Shown here: piece after piece, positions 1-8,005 of the stretch | Position numbering within the stretch: the first letter of the stretch is position 1 | How the letters are laid out: every line of letters begins with the position of its first letter | Source: CAJJDF01 sp965655625 | GTDB lineage: Bacteria; Bacteroidota; Bacteroidia; Flavobacteriales_D; CAJJDF01 | Direction of reading: 5' to 3' | Assembly (NCBI GenBank): GCA_965655625.1 | Contig: CBFHHA010000001.1 | Coordinates: 62,001 to 126,000, forward strand | DNA length: 64,000 bases | Position numbers and translations under genes: made by a program | Notes under the pieces: model-generated | What the model saw: only the letters and a program-made list of their open reading frames with translations | Database searches by the model: none | Told to the model about the DNA's origin: nothing

Positions 1-461
1 TAAATTTTATCTGCGACATTTATCCAATAGTTATTATGATTCAATTGATAAAAAATATTGTCCTCTGCATAAGAAGCTATTTTTTTAAAAATGTGTCTGA
101 ATACTTGTCTTGGCAAATTTAAAGAAATAACGTCACCTCCAAAATAGCTTTTCAATCTTGTTCCATTAACCAATAAGATATCATATTCAGATAAAGTAAG
201 ACTATTTTCTGCTAGCCAAATAAGGATATCATTTATTGTTTGATATGAAGTTGATGGAGGAATTCCCTTTTTGGATTCTATATAATCCGAAGAATAATTA
301 CCGTCCGAATCCAAAGTAAGAAATAAATAAATAGTAGATATCTTTGTGTCTTTTATCACATTAAAAATTTCAAAATATTCCCAAAAGTATATAGAATAGT
401 CTGCTTTGGATTGCCAATATGATGGGGTAAAAGTAACTCGCATTGAACCAAGAATTTTCAT
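1..461 (-). CDS. Hypothetical protein, cut by window start
   Basis: An open frame starts at ATG 461 (MKILGSMRVTF...) and stays open for 153 codons to the window edge. The last two visible bases read TA, so the next codon is either a stop or Tyr, and the gene may be almost complete. The product is soluble-looking, with no signal peptide, aromatic-rich (SYWQSKADYSIYFWEYF) and ends ...YWINVADKI. I recognise no family. It lies in the AT-rich accessory region, and the only upstream neighbour is the divergent CAP-domain gene at 653. A phage or effector-like origin is possible but nothing in the sequence shows it. Confidence 0.55.
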   Translation of the reverse strand, partial: MKILGSMRVTFTPSYWQSKADYSIYFWEYFEIFNVIKDTKISTIYLFLTLDSDGNYSSDYIESKKGIPPSTSYQTINDILIWLAENSLTLSEYDILLVNGTRLKSYFGGDVISLNLPRQVFRHIFKKIASYAEDNIFYQLNHNNYWINVADKI

Positions 462-652
462 TCAGTTAAACGATAAATGTATTTTAGTATTGCATTTATA
501 GTTTTTACTTAATTAGCAAAATAGAAACAAAAGGAATTAATTCCTCAAAAAAGTAAAGATTCTTTTGAAATTTTATAATAATAAATAACTGTTACACGAA
601 AATAAAAAAATAAAAAAATAAAATATTTCAAAGTTTTTCTGGTTATGGACTT

Positions 653-1198
653 ATGTTAAGAACGTTTTTATTTATATTAATCTACGGTTTTAGCCTTGTT
701 TATGCTCAAGACATTACTATCAAATCGGATCAATTAGACCGATTAATCTGGAACAAGATCAACGATCGACTTGCTTCAATGAATAAAAAACCGATCGGAT
801 CCTTCGAAGACAGTCTGCTCAGAGATTATGGTAGTCGATGGGCAGAGCATCTAATGCCCTGGGATGCTCCATTCGAACACAGTGATAGTCTCTCTTGGTG
901 GACTAATGGATCTGAGTGTATCTATAAAAAACGCCTAATTACAACGGGCGATAACGAACTTATCGACGCGATTGAGGGTGGAAACCTAGACCTAATTGCT
1001 GATGAGGCCTTTCAAGCCTGGGTTGAATCACCAAGTCACAACTATCAGATCTCAAAGGACGCCTACTGGGCTTCGACTGTATCTACTATGATTGTTTATA
1101 ACAAGAGTAAAGGAGAATTTAGATTAACTGCTGTTTGGCTCTCTATGTACAATCCTCATGCCTTCATATGCGGCTCAAGATATTCTTGGATATTCTGA
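653..1198 (+). CDS. Secreted CAP/SCP-domain protein
   Basis: The 181-residue product has a clear Sec signal peptide (residues 1-18, MLRTFLFILIYGFSLVYA). A CAP-superfamily core follows: an early helix with R-WAEHLMPW and the family hallmark W-x-x-S-P-S-H-x-x-x-I near residues 123-132 (AWVESPSHNYQI), which matches the YkwD-type W-NSPGH-NI motif. CAP proteins are exported and of varied or unknown biochemical role. The last 25 residues do not resemble a normal CAP C-terminus, so a late frameshift is possible. The coding region is distinctly richer in G+C (bases 781-840 are 43 %) than the hypothetical genes beside it (bases 2041-2100 are 30 %), which suggests separate acquisition. ATG 653 is supported by the signal peptide. 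Confidence 0.7.
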   Translation: MLRTFLFILIYGFSLVYAQDITIKSDQLDRLIWNKINDRLASMNKKPIGSFEDSLLRDYGSRWAEHLMPWDAPFEHSDSLSWWTNGSECIYKKRLITTGDNELIDAIEGGNLDLIADEAFQAWVESPSHNYQISKDAYWASTVSTMIVYNKSKGEFRLTAVWLSMYNPHAFICGSRYSWIF

Positions 1199-1257
1199 TA
1201 ATGACATGTTTAAAAGAAATATTTTTTTTATATTTAAACTACCTAAATCTTCAATCT

Positions 1258-1545
1258 ATGAAACTTGTTAAGGTTTTTGTTCTCGCATTAGTGTTAATAT
1301 CTTATTCATGTGATAATCAAAGAGACACCAAGATAAATGATTACAAGTGTGATCGACCCTCAGAAATTCCAGAGTATTTTAAAAATGGCAAACCTGTTGA
1401 ATGGGATTGTCTTTGGAATGATTATTACAAAGACGGTAAAGTTCAAGTTATTTTTGATGAAGAGGGCGACCTCATTGGGTTAGCAAGAAAAGTGACAGGA
1501 GATTGGACTCCTCCAAATGAAGGAACGAAAGTTGAAATTAATTGA
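1258..1545 (+). CDS. Small putative lipoprotein
   Basis: I place the start at ATG 1258, which gives MKLVKVFVLALVLISYSC, a signal peptide ending in an SPII lipobox with Cys18. Upstream in-frame starts would put a non-signal-like stretch before it. The mature part is about 77 residues, acidic, with a core containing W-D-C-LWNDYYKDGKVQVIFDEEGDL that looks like a small beta-sheet domain. I do not recognise a family. It follows the CAP gene by 59 bases on the same strand and may be co-transcribed with it. It is likely anchored in the inner or outer membrane by the lipid. Confidence 0.55.
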   Translation: MKLVKVFVLALVLISYSCDNQRDTKINDYKCDRPSEIPEYFKNGKPVEWDCLWNDYYKDGKVQVIFDEEGDLIGLARKVTGDWTPPNEGTKVEIN

Positions 1546-1584
1546 TAAAAGTAGCTTCTGAGCTCTATTCCTAATTTCCGTGAA

Positions 1585-1812
1585 ATGCCAAATAGAAAAA
1601 TCACCCCAGATAAATTCGAATTTAATAATATTCCAAGAAAAATAATTCTCGCCTGCCCATCCTGTGCTTTTATTCCCGGGAATAGCAATCTTTTCTTATC
1701 GCTGCCTGTATCAAATTATAATATGGGACATAAAAAACTGATGATTATAAAATGCCCTATGGGCTTCTGTGATTATGAAGGAAACGTATTAGACTGGCTA
1801 CAATTTAATTAA
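1585..1812 (+). CDS. Doubtful small ORF with Cys pairs
   Basis: This 75-codon frame starts at ATG 1585. It encodes CPSC near residue 24 and KCPMGFC near residue 56, spaced like a zinc-ribbon, which is the only reason to keep it. There is no good ribosome-binding site in front and no family is recognised. It fills most of the otherwise empty 356 bases between the two lipoprotein-like genes. Chance ORF is the main alternative. Confidence 0.25.
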   Translation: MPNRKITPDKFEFNNIPRKIILACPSCAFIPGNSNLFLSLPVSNYNMGHKKLMIIKCPMGFCDYEGNVLDWLQFN

Positions 1813-1901
1813 GGCAATAAAAAATCATGCGAAATGCCTATTGATTTATTTAATCACATTAATTTCAACGAATTCAACCAATAATATCCGAGAAGAAAAA
1901 A

Positions 1902-2549
1902 ATGAAAAAATATTTGATTCCATGCGTTTTGTTTTTAGCTCAATTCAGCTGCACCTCTTTTGTTGGTCAAAATAGTGAGATCAACAATATGAAAATAGAT
2001 TCTGATATAAATCATTTTATTTACCAGTATATTAAAACATTACAATCAGATACAATAAAATTAGTCGATGAATACGATTGTAACCAAACCGATGGTAATA
2101 TAAATAATTTTCACCAGGGCGTTTATACTTATCAAATAGATCAAATAAAGAAAATTAGAGGTTTTCTCAACTCCGATTCAATCTATGATTATTGCATCAC
2201 ATATACAGCCTATAACTGTTGGGAGGGCATTGGTACAGGAAACTATTTAAGTAATTTATTTTTTGTGTTACAAAAGAATGACTATTTTGAAGTTGATAAA
2301 ACAATGACCGATGATTTTAAACAAAGTTTTTTGAATCAACTTAATTTAGTTTACCCTAAGAATAGTATGAGAAATATTTTTAAAGACGAAGAGTTTGTCA
2401 ATAAAGTTGAAATTCAGTCCATACAAAACAATATAATCTTTGGCTATTTTGAATTATTACAATGCGGAGGGATCCCTTGTATCACGGGAGAATTTCAGTA
2501 TAATATAAATTCCAAAACCACTATTCTCGATAAATTAAGATCATATTAA
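1902..2549 (+). CDS. Hypothetical lipoprotein
   Basis: The 215-residue product starts MKKYLIPCVLFLAQFSC, a signal peptide with an SPII lipobox at Cys17. The mature region is rich in Asn, Asp, Tyr and aromatic residues and has several cysteines (YDCNQ, YNCWEG, LQCGGIPC) that could form disulfides outside the cytoplasm. The start is supported by an AAGAAAAAAATG context and the leader peptide. No family recognised. Its strongly AT-rich composition is typical of this accessory segment, and its neighbours are unrelated small genes, so context gives no function. Confidence 0.6.
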   Translation: MKKYLIPCVLFLAQFSCTSFVGQNSEINNMKIDSDINHFIYQYIKTLQSDTIKLVDEYDCNQTDGNINNFHQGVYTYQIDQIKKIRGFLNSDSIYDYCITYTAYNCWEGIGTGNYLSNLFFVLQKNDYFEVDKTMTDDFKQSFLNQLNLVYPKNSMRNIFKDEEFVNKVEIQSIQNNIIFGYFELLQCGGIPCITGEFQYNINSKTTILDKLRSY

Positions 2550-2647
2550 CTAGGGCTCATTTAGATAATGCTAAAAATGCCGTTTTAAATCAAACGAGTT
2601 TGAAATAAAATAAATGTCGTAGTGCTAATCTGAATCAAATATTATAT

Positions 2648-2845
2648 ATGAGAACTGAACAAGAAATAAGAGAAAAATTAACCGAGGAGTTTAACTCATT
2701 TAGCTCTGAAATGCGAGAAGGCATTGTAAAAGTTAGAGAAACTCAAGATGAATCTGAGTTGGAAAGTCATCATAGAAACTGCTCAGATATTAACGAAAGA
2801 ATCATGACTCTGCGCTGGGTATTAGGAGAAGTAAGTGAGCTATGA
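2648..2845 (+). CDS. Small charged helical protein
   Basis: A 65-residue protein beginning MRTEQEIREKLTEEF. Almost the whole length is predicted by eye to be helical, with heptad-like Leu/Ile spacing and many Glu/Arg, so a short coiled coil is likely. There are no membrane segments and no recognised domain. It could be a small regulatory or antitoxin-like protein, but no toxin gene is next to it, so I give no function. Confidence 0.4.
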   Translation: MRTEQEIREKLTEEFNSFSSEMREGIVKVRETQDESELESHHRNCSDINERIMTLRWVLGEVSEL

Positions 2846-3178
2846 TCAAAGCCGGAGTAACAAGGTCCTGTTATTGCATTAAATAACGCTCATACTATTT
2901 GCATTGCGAATCAGGGTTTTGGTATTAAAGTGGGTATGAGACAAAATCCAGGCCTCTTTTTTAAACCCTTTAAACTACTATTAATAATTGCTTCTGGGTT
3001 AAATATGCCAACTACTAGAAGTTTATTTTTTCCAATAATTGATCTACCCGAAAAGGTTTGTTCCTTTTCAGGTTGGATTAAATCATTGATAAATTTGTGT
3101 TCTATTGTTTTCATAAACTTACCTGTAACGGTCTAGCTAAAGTGCGTTTTAAAGCAGTTTAGGTTTTGATAGCGTTTG
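2846..3178. other. Gene-poor spacer with hairpin and possible gene remnant
   Basis: This stretch has no convincing intact gene. An imperfect hairpin lies at 3137-3162 (CTAAAGTGC ... GCAGTTTAG, 8-nt loop, one mismatch), and a small inverted repeat GTTATT/AATAAC lies near 2871-2888. The hairpin precedes the stop codon of the leftward gene at 3179 and could end its transcript, though no clear T-run follows. The stretch also holds the remnant listed at 2911-3114. Confidence 0.4.
2911..3114 (-). pseudogene. Possible uracil-DNA-glycosylase-like N-terminal remnant
   Basis: The 67-codon leftward frame contains HKFINDLIQPEKEQ followed by KLLVVGIFNPE. The second part resembles the 'ILIIGTFNP' strand that begins a family of small uracil-DNA-glycosylase-fold proteins, in which an H-F/I-N/D-P stretch also comes just before. 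Everything after it is missing, so if real this is the 5' fragment of a lost gene. The similarity is short and from memory. A chance ORF is a serious alternative. Confidence 0.2.
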
Positions 3179-3526
3179 TTACATATTTTCATTTATCCAA
3201 TCCATTGCTATTTTTTCACAGATAAGATTGTATACTTGTTCAATCCCTTTGTATTTATCAATTCCTTTTGGTTCAAGGAATTCATTATATAGATCAGATA
3301 ATGGATCAGGAAAATATCCCGGAAATGACTCAGGCTCTCTGTATTCAATATACTTTGCGCCAAAAGCTTGCTTTAATTTCTCAAAAGAGAGTTTTTCAAT
3401 TGTATCTTTCAATGTTTGGGGCTTAGGTTTTGTAACATATTTTTTTACTCCTGGTGCGATATTTTCCATATCAGAGCCATCTTCATTGTAATCGATTATA
3501 CTTGGATTAAATTCTAGTTTTTTCAT
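3179..3526 (-). CDS. Hypothetical protein
   Basis: I start it at ATG 3526 (MKKLEFNPSIIDYNEDGSD...), giving 115 residues; a TTG eight codons upstream is less likely. The product is soluble, has no signal peptide, is rich in Pro/Tyr/Glu, and has a helical C-terminus (IEQVYNLICEKIAMDWINENM). The middle segment (YREPESFPGYFPDPLSDLYNEF) looks ordered. No family recognised. It is the first of two leftward hypothetical genes separated by over 300 bases, so no operon is evident. Confidence 0.5.
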   Translation of the reverse strand: MKKLEFNPSIIDYNEDGSDMENIAPGVKKYVTKPKPQTLKDTIEKLSFEKLKQAFGAKYIEYREPESFPGYFPDPLSDLYNEFLEPKGIDKYKGIEQVYNLICEKIAMDWINENM

Positions 3527-3862
3527 TGCCTGCGTTTTAGAGAGAATCAATAGTTATAAGATTATGATATATGCACGTTATTTAATATACTCAGCACATT
3601 TTACACTTGCTATTAAGTTCACCAAATTAAAACTAGATATTGAATTGTCTGGATATCTAGTAATTAATCGAGTATCTACATTTAAGTTATACTATTAAGA
3701 ATTACCCTTGGCCATGTTATCATATGCCAAAAAAGGTTTTACTGAATTAATTTGTGCGACATGGTAAAGTTAGGTATTTATTATTTTGATTTTCTCCCCT
3801 AAAATAGCTTGCCAGCAAAAATATTTTAGTTCAAGGGAAATAAAATTTATACTAAATTCCAT
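3527..3862. other. AT-rich spacer without a gene
   Basis: No ORF with coding character is visible on either strand. The only structure seen is an inverted repeat CTAGATAT (3633-3640) / ATATCTAG (3653-3660) with a 12-base loop. It has no T-run after it, so I do not call it a terminator. Confidence 0.5.
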
Positions 3863-4336
3863 TCAATAGCCTAAATTTACTTGTACTATCTTTTTTAATT
3901 CACCTGATATTTTTCGAACTATGTTGTTATAGTTTTCTAGATCAGAGAATTCAATTTCACGGTACTCGCTTTTTCCTTTACCAATTTTGCCGATAACATT
4001 GAATTTTTCCTTTACCAATTCAAATAGTTTAACCTCCAAACCTGCAATTAACCACCTTTGTTCAACAGGAAAATCTTGTGCGTCTAGAATTAAGTGGCTT
4101 ATTGTCACAGACAGTTTAAATGCAGGTTCTTTTGTATCCGTGAAATGCCAATACTTCGGACTATAATAATCCTTCATTCTGCCATTTAGAGAACCATTGA
4201 ATTTTCCGGGTTTAACAACAGACATACCTGGTTCAATAATTTTACCTGGCTCTTCTATTTTTCTTTTAGGCTGAATTAGATGTATATAAAGCCCACCTTT
4301 CGTTGGATCTTTGTCAAGATCATTAAATGTTATCAT
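3863..4336 (-). CDS. Hypothetical protein
   Basis: A 157-residue product from ATG 4336 (MITFNDLDKDPTKGGLY...). The N-terminal third is Pro/Gly/Lys-rich and probably extended (RKIEEPGKIIEPGMSVVKPG). The rest looks like a compact alpha/beta domain with a basic helical tail ending KIVQVNLGY. No signal peptide and no recognised family. It stands alone next to the decayed IS element, so it may be cargo of the accessory region. Confidence 0.5.
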   Translation of the reverse strand: MITFNDLDKDPTKGGLYIHLIQPKRKIEEPGKIIEPGMSVVKPGKFNGSLNGRMKDYYSPKYWHFTDTKEPAFKLSVTISHLILDAQDFPVEQRWLIAGLEVKLFELVKEKFNVIGKIGKGKSEYREIEFSDLENYNNIVRKISGELKKIVQVNLGY

Positions 4337-4468
4337 AAAAATTAAAATTTTGTATCAATTCGTAAGATACTTGTTAAAGCCCTTCTTCTATCTGCTTAGG
4401 GTGTAATTGATTTACTGTAAGCCTTCAAAGGAATGTACACCAGAGATAGTCAAAGTTAATTTATAAAT

Positions 4469-5440
4469 TCATTCTTTGCAACAAGTGTTGCTTTCTTCGT
4501 TTTTCATTGTTTTCTTTTTAATTAATTCATGTTGTTTGAGTATCTCCTTATCACGTCCAAAGTACACATCAGCCGGTGTTAGATTTTGAAGAGATTCGTG
4601 ATATCTATGATTATTGTAATACTCAACAAATTCTTCAAGTCTCTTAATTAAATCACCAGGCAGATAGTAATTTTCAAGTTTAACCACGTTCCTCATGGAT
4701 CTATAATACCGCTCTATCATTCCTTGAACTTGTGGATGGTTGGGTCTTCCCCTAACAAGGCTCATACCCTTATCCTTAATGTACTCAGCAAGCTCTGAAC
4801 TGATGTAGCAAGAGCCGTTATCACTGAGTAGCCTTGGTGAGCGATCTTTCTCTATTCCAGTTTTCTCCATAGCCCTGTCGAGCGTTCTGGTTACATCATC
4901 TACTTTCATGTTAGAGCACACAAGCTCCCAATGAACAATATATCGGCTGTAATCGTCTAAAATGGTTGATAGTTAGTACCACCCCCAGCCAACAATTTTG
5001 AAATACGTAAAATCAGTTTGCCACATTTGGTTGATCCGAGTGGTTTTATCTTTAAACTCATCCGCAGCCCTCATGACAATGCAAGCAGGAGAAGTAATCA
5101 GTCCCCTTGATTTGAGGATTCTGTAAACACTACTCTCTGATATAAAGTACTCTTTCTGATCAATCATACGGTGAGCAAGCTCTCTAGGAGATAGCTCTGG
5201 AACCTCCAAAGCAAGTTCTACTACCTCATTTCGAACTTCATCTGGTATCCGGTTCCACTGACTGTTTACAGTGTGTTTTTTTGGTGCAAGACCATCGTAG
5301 CCGTTCTTACTATACCTTCCATACCAATTGTAAAACGTCCTTTTAGGGGTGTTCAGCTCCTGTTGTGTTCTATTCACACCAAGCTCAGAGTCCTCAACCA
5401 AACGGATGATTTCGTATTTTTCGTCTTGACTAAAGCTCAT
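4469..5440 (-). pseudogene. IS3-type OrfB transposase with one in-frame stop
   Basis: The frame from ATG 5440 to 4469 is continuous except for a TAA at 4973-4975. Reading through it gives ...VGWGWY*LSTILDDYSRY..., where the family has Tyr, so a single base change (TAC or TAT to TAA) explains the break. Domains in order: N-terminal HTH (residues about 1-60), linker with a second helical region (DEVRNEVVELALEVPELSPR), and the rve integrase core. The DDE residues are visible: Asp in QTDFTYFK, Asp in LLSDNGSCYIS, Glu in QGMIERYYRSMRN. A C-terminal HRYHESLQNLTPADVYFG motif is also typical. Total length would be 323 residues, normal for the family. Confidence 0.88.
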
Positions 5441-5680
5441 ATACTTTTTGAATTTTATTTTAGACCACGCAAGTCTTTTTTAAGACTCTGATTTCAAGCG
5501 CTTGCTCGGCAACTACCATTTTTAGACCATTTTATTCTTTCCGAAGTTCATCAACTTCAAAGGAGTTGGCTTCACGCTCTGTGTCACCGTTTAATCGTTT
5601 TTTGCCTGCTTCAATGAAGTCTTTGCTCCAACGATAATAAAGAGTTGGTGCTATCCCTTTACTGACAAAAGATTTAGCAA
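5441..5680 (-). pseudogene. IS3-type OrfA fragment
   Basis: Translating leftward gives the typical OrfA C-terminal half: KGIAPTLYYRWSKDF, AGKKRLNGDTEREAN, VDELRKE, a stop (TAA at 5532-5534), then NGLKMVVAEQALEIRVLKK. The normal N-terminal HTH is missing, because the frame runs into the tRNA terminator at about 5680. The first stop replaces what is normally an Asn/Lys codon in the leucine-zipper-like helix. OrfA normally binds the element ends; this copy cannot. Confidence 0.75.
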
Positions 5681-5722
5681 AAATAAAAAACGGAGAATTA
5701 ATCAATTATGATCAATTCTCCG
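5680..5722 (-). terminator. Rho-independent terminator of tRNA-Arg/operon
   Basis: Leftward, a 9-bp stem CGGAGAATT/AATTCTCCG (5714-5722 with 5691-5699) and a 14-base loop are followed by TTTTTTATTTT. It lies 6 bases beyond the tRNA 3' end. It probably ends the whole transcript that starts at rpiB, since no other terminator is seen between rpiB and here. Confidence 0.85.
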
Positions 5723-5728
5723 CTAGAG

Positions 5729-5802
5729 TGACCCCGACAGGATTCAAACCTGTAACCCTCAGAGCCGAAATCTGATGCGCTATTCAGTTGCGCCACGGAG
5801 CC
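5729..5802 (-). tRNA. tRNA-Arg (anticodon TCG)
   Basis: The leftward sequence folds as a normal 74-nt cloverleaf. The acceptor stem GGCTCCG/CGGGGTC has two G-U pairs. The anticodon stem TCAGA/TCTGA encloses the 7-base loop TTTCGGC, giving anticodon TCG. The T arm is ACAGG-TTTGAAT-CCTGT and the discriminator base is A. The CCA end is not encoded. The first 23 bases of the tRNA overlap the end of the CotH-like gene. Its 3' end faces the accessory region at 1-5.7 kb. Confidence 0.93.
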
Positions 5803-8005
5803 TTGTTTTTCTGTTGTGCAGAATAACAAACAAAAATAGCAATACTATTGCAACCACAAACCCTATTAGGATATATTTATTTTCTTTCTCTGACGATATT
5901 TGCCTTTCGTTTTTAAAACCTGGAGAGCCTACCTCTGAATCAATCCATCCCTTACGAATCACTGAGGATACTTTCTCAATTATTTCTTTCTTATCAAACA
6001 ACTTTTTCGATAAGGCTAATTCCTCTACCAACTCTTCCTTATCCGAATATAACCTCAGCACTGTGGATGATTTAATATTAAACAAACCTTCGTTTAGCTC
6101 ATCTGCCGGGTTTTTGCTGTAAAACACTACAAACCCCTTTGGTTTTATTATAACGCCCTCAGACACTATATAATGCTCGTTTTTTTCGTTTACTATATGC
6201 CAACCACTCAAGTCAATTTCGATTCCTGATGTGTTCACTAATTCCACATAATTCCTATAAATCGAATCATTCTTGCACACTTCATTAAATCGTATTGTAT
6301 CAGAAAAAATACTTCTCTTATTCTTTGCAAAAACAGGTGTGACATTTCGGTCCTCGTCTAGGGAAAAAGTATAGCCGGGTTCCTGATTGTTCGTGTCGGA
6401 TTTCCAATGACCAAAATGATATCCAAAACTAGGTTTGGCATACGCTTCGTAGGTTATGTTGGAGAAAAAAACACCGCTCCATTTATTCGAATAAAGCAGT
6501 CCATTCAAAACTAAGCTTCCGTTTTTTACACTATCAATACTTAATCTATACACGCTATCTATTTCAAAAAATTCTCTGATATAGTTTCTTAAATAGGTTG
6601 GTCTCTTTGCCCCAAATTCTGTCATGGCAGCCACATTTTTATTCCAAATATTAACAGAACGTCTCCACCTCTTATAATGCATTGGAATCTCGGGTGCCAA
6701 TGATTTTTCAAATCTTTCAATTTGCTGTGTCACATTTTTTTCACTCAATTGCCAATTCAAATAGTTTGTCACTTTTCTCATATAGGTTTGCTTAACCCCT
6801 TCGTTCTCCATTAATTTTCTGATAATGACAGTTGACCAAGCTGGGTAGGGCCATTTTCTTGTGCTTTTAATAAAGTAATCTTCTATTGTATTACTCTCAT
6901 AACTATCTCTTGAGCTTAGTCCAAAACCAAAATCTGTATCAAATAATATCCAGCGCCACTTGCTTCCCTTCCTTCTTGAGCGCCAATACCGAATATTTCC
7001 ACCGGCATCAATGTTATTAAAATAAACTTGAGCAATGTTATAATCTAGGTAGTTATCGATATCCATGAGTTTACCAAGGGAATCTATATTTTCATTTTTC
7101 GAAAAATCAGTTCTTTCGATAAATCGAATAAGTGATTTGTAATTCATTCTACCAAACTCTTGCACATCGCCTCTATGCTTTAAGATTGCAACACTATCTT
7201 TATCTACCTCGAAATGTTGTTGTAAATAATGTTCGTTTAGTTTTTCTCTCAAATGATAAATTCCCCAATATTCCCCATTCAAATAGACCACGCAGGAGCA
7301 ATATGCTTGAGTTTCTATATTCAAATCTCTTACTAAACTTGTCATAAAAACATCCCTAAAATGACTGCTACAAAAATCTGAACCCGAGTTTCTTAAAATC
7401 AAAGATTTGTACTTTTTAAATTCCAAATTATCGAAGACTTTTGCCTTTATCTTCTTTTTACCGTACTTGCTTTTAGCATGAATAGAAAAAGATTTTTGAG
7501 GCAACATGGCGCTATACTGACCAAAAATTCGCACTCCTACCTGCTGATTAAACTCCGAATCAAAATCAGCTCCTAATAATTCAATGTTGGCTACTCTTTC
7601 CCAGTTTTTGTGAAAGTTAGCTCCACGGTATGGCGAGTCGGGTTTTGCTCCCGGACCTTTTACATACATTCCCGAAATAGTATCAAACAAATCTCCTGGC
7701 CTCATGGTAAGAAAAACCACTGGCAAGGAATGTTTGGTAAATAAATAATTGCGCGTAATGTCCCTTTTATCGCCCTCCATTCTTACTCTCACAGTTTGAG
7801 TAGACCGAATAACCAAACTATCTAAAAATAAAGTGCTGGGATTGTTTCCATCTGTTGAATAATATATTTTCTTATCTCTAGGCCCGGTAATTACGAGTGA
7901 AATTGGCGAACTATAATAACCTGAGTTATGCGAAAAAACAATACTATCTAATTGCGAAAAACTCGCATTTGCAATCAGTAAAAAAAAGACTAAAATTACT
8001 TTCAT
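5780..8005 (-). CDS. CotH-kinase-family protein with lamin-tail domain
   Basis: A 741-residue exported protein. Signal peptide 1-17 (ends ASFS). A chitobiase/FN3-like beta domain follows (YYSTDGNNPS, about 45-60). The CotH region runs about residues 90-480 with the kinase-like LFDTDFGFGL motif near 354-363 (acidic metal-binding positions Asp356/Asp358) and YWGIYHLREKLNEHY. A lamin-tail-like domain (NYVELVNTSGIEIDLSGWHI) lies near 600-660, and a C-terminal TM helix (ILIGFVVAIVLLFLFVILH) precedes a short basic tail. CotH proteins are atypical kinases that phosphorylate secreted substrates, but the role of bacteroidal members is not established. Its start overlaps the stop of the upstream glycosyltransferase gene by 4 bases (ATGA). 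The last 8 codons (RLRGATE and stop) lie inside tRNA-Arg, so the C-terminal tail may be a chance extension. Confidence 0.88.
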   Translation of the reverse strand: MKVILVFFLLIANASFSQLDSIVFSHNSGYYSSPISLVITGPRDKKIYYSTDGNNPSTLFLDSLVIRSTQTVRVRMEGDKRDITRNYLFTKHSLPVVFLTMRPGDLFDTISGMYVKGPGAKPDSPYRGANFHKNWERVANIELLGADFDSEFNQQVGVRIFGQYSAMLPQKSFSIHAKSKYGKKKIKAKVFDNLEFKKYKSLILRNSGSDFCSSHFRDVFMTSLVRDLNIETQAYCSCVVYLNGEYWGIYHLREKLNEHYLQQHFEVDKDSVAILKHRGDVQEFGRMNYKSLIRFIERTDFSKNENIDSLGKLMDIDNYLDYNIAQVYFNNIDAGGNIRYWRSRRKGSKWRWILFDTDFGFGLSSRDSYESNTIEDYFIKSTRKWPYPAWSTVIIRKLMENEGVKQTYMRKVTNYLNWQLSEKNVTQQIERFEKSLAPEIPMHYKRWRRSVNIWNKNVAAMTEFGAKRPTYLRNYIREFFEIDSVYRLSIDSVKNGSLVLNGLLYSNKWSGVFFSNITYEAYAKPSFGYHFGHWKSDTNNQEPGYTFSLDEDRNVTPVFAKNKRSIFSDTIRFNEVCKNDSIYRNYVELVNTSGIEIDLSGWHIVNEKNEHYIVSEGVIIKPKGFVVFYSKNPADELNEGLFNIKSSTVLRLYSDKEELVEELALSKKLFDKKEIIEKVSSVIRKGWIDSEVGSPGFKNERQISSEKENKYILIGFVVAIVLLFLFVILHNRKTRLRGATE

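Larger units (their letters stand above)
4469..5690 (-). mobile_element. Decayed IS3-type insertion sequence
   Basis: A leftward orfA-orfB pair typical of IS3-type elements is present, but both genes are broken: orfA lacks its 5' end and has internal stops, and orfB has one in-frame nonsense codon. The left limit is set by the end of orfB (4469) and the right limit by the terminator of tRNA-Arg at 5680-5722. I could not identify terminal inverted repeats or a target duplication. The element cannot encode an intact transposase as written and is probably immobile. Confidence 0.75.

Noticed and set aside
3137..3162. Imperfect hairpin considered as an integron attC site in the hypothetical-gene region
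   Set aside because: There is no repeated partner at the other gene borders, no core-site motif and no integron integrase in the window.
5476..5493. TTAAAAAAG slippery-like tract at the end of the IS OrfA remnant, as a programmed frameshift site
   Set aside because: IS3 elements do use such sites, but a -1 shift here runs into a stop after LRGLK and does not enter the OrfB frame, and OrfA has another stop upstream anyway.
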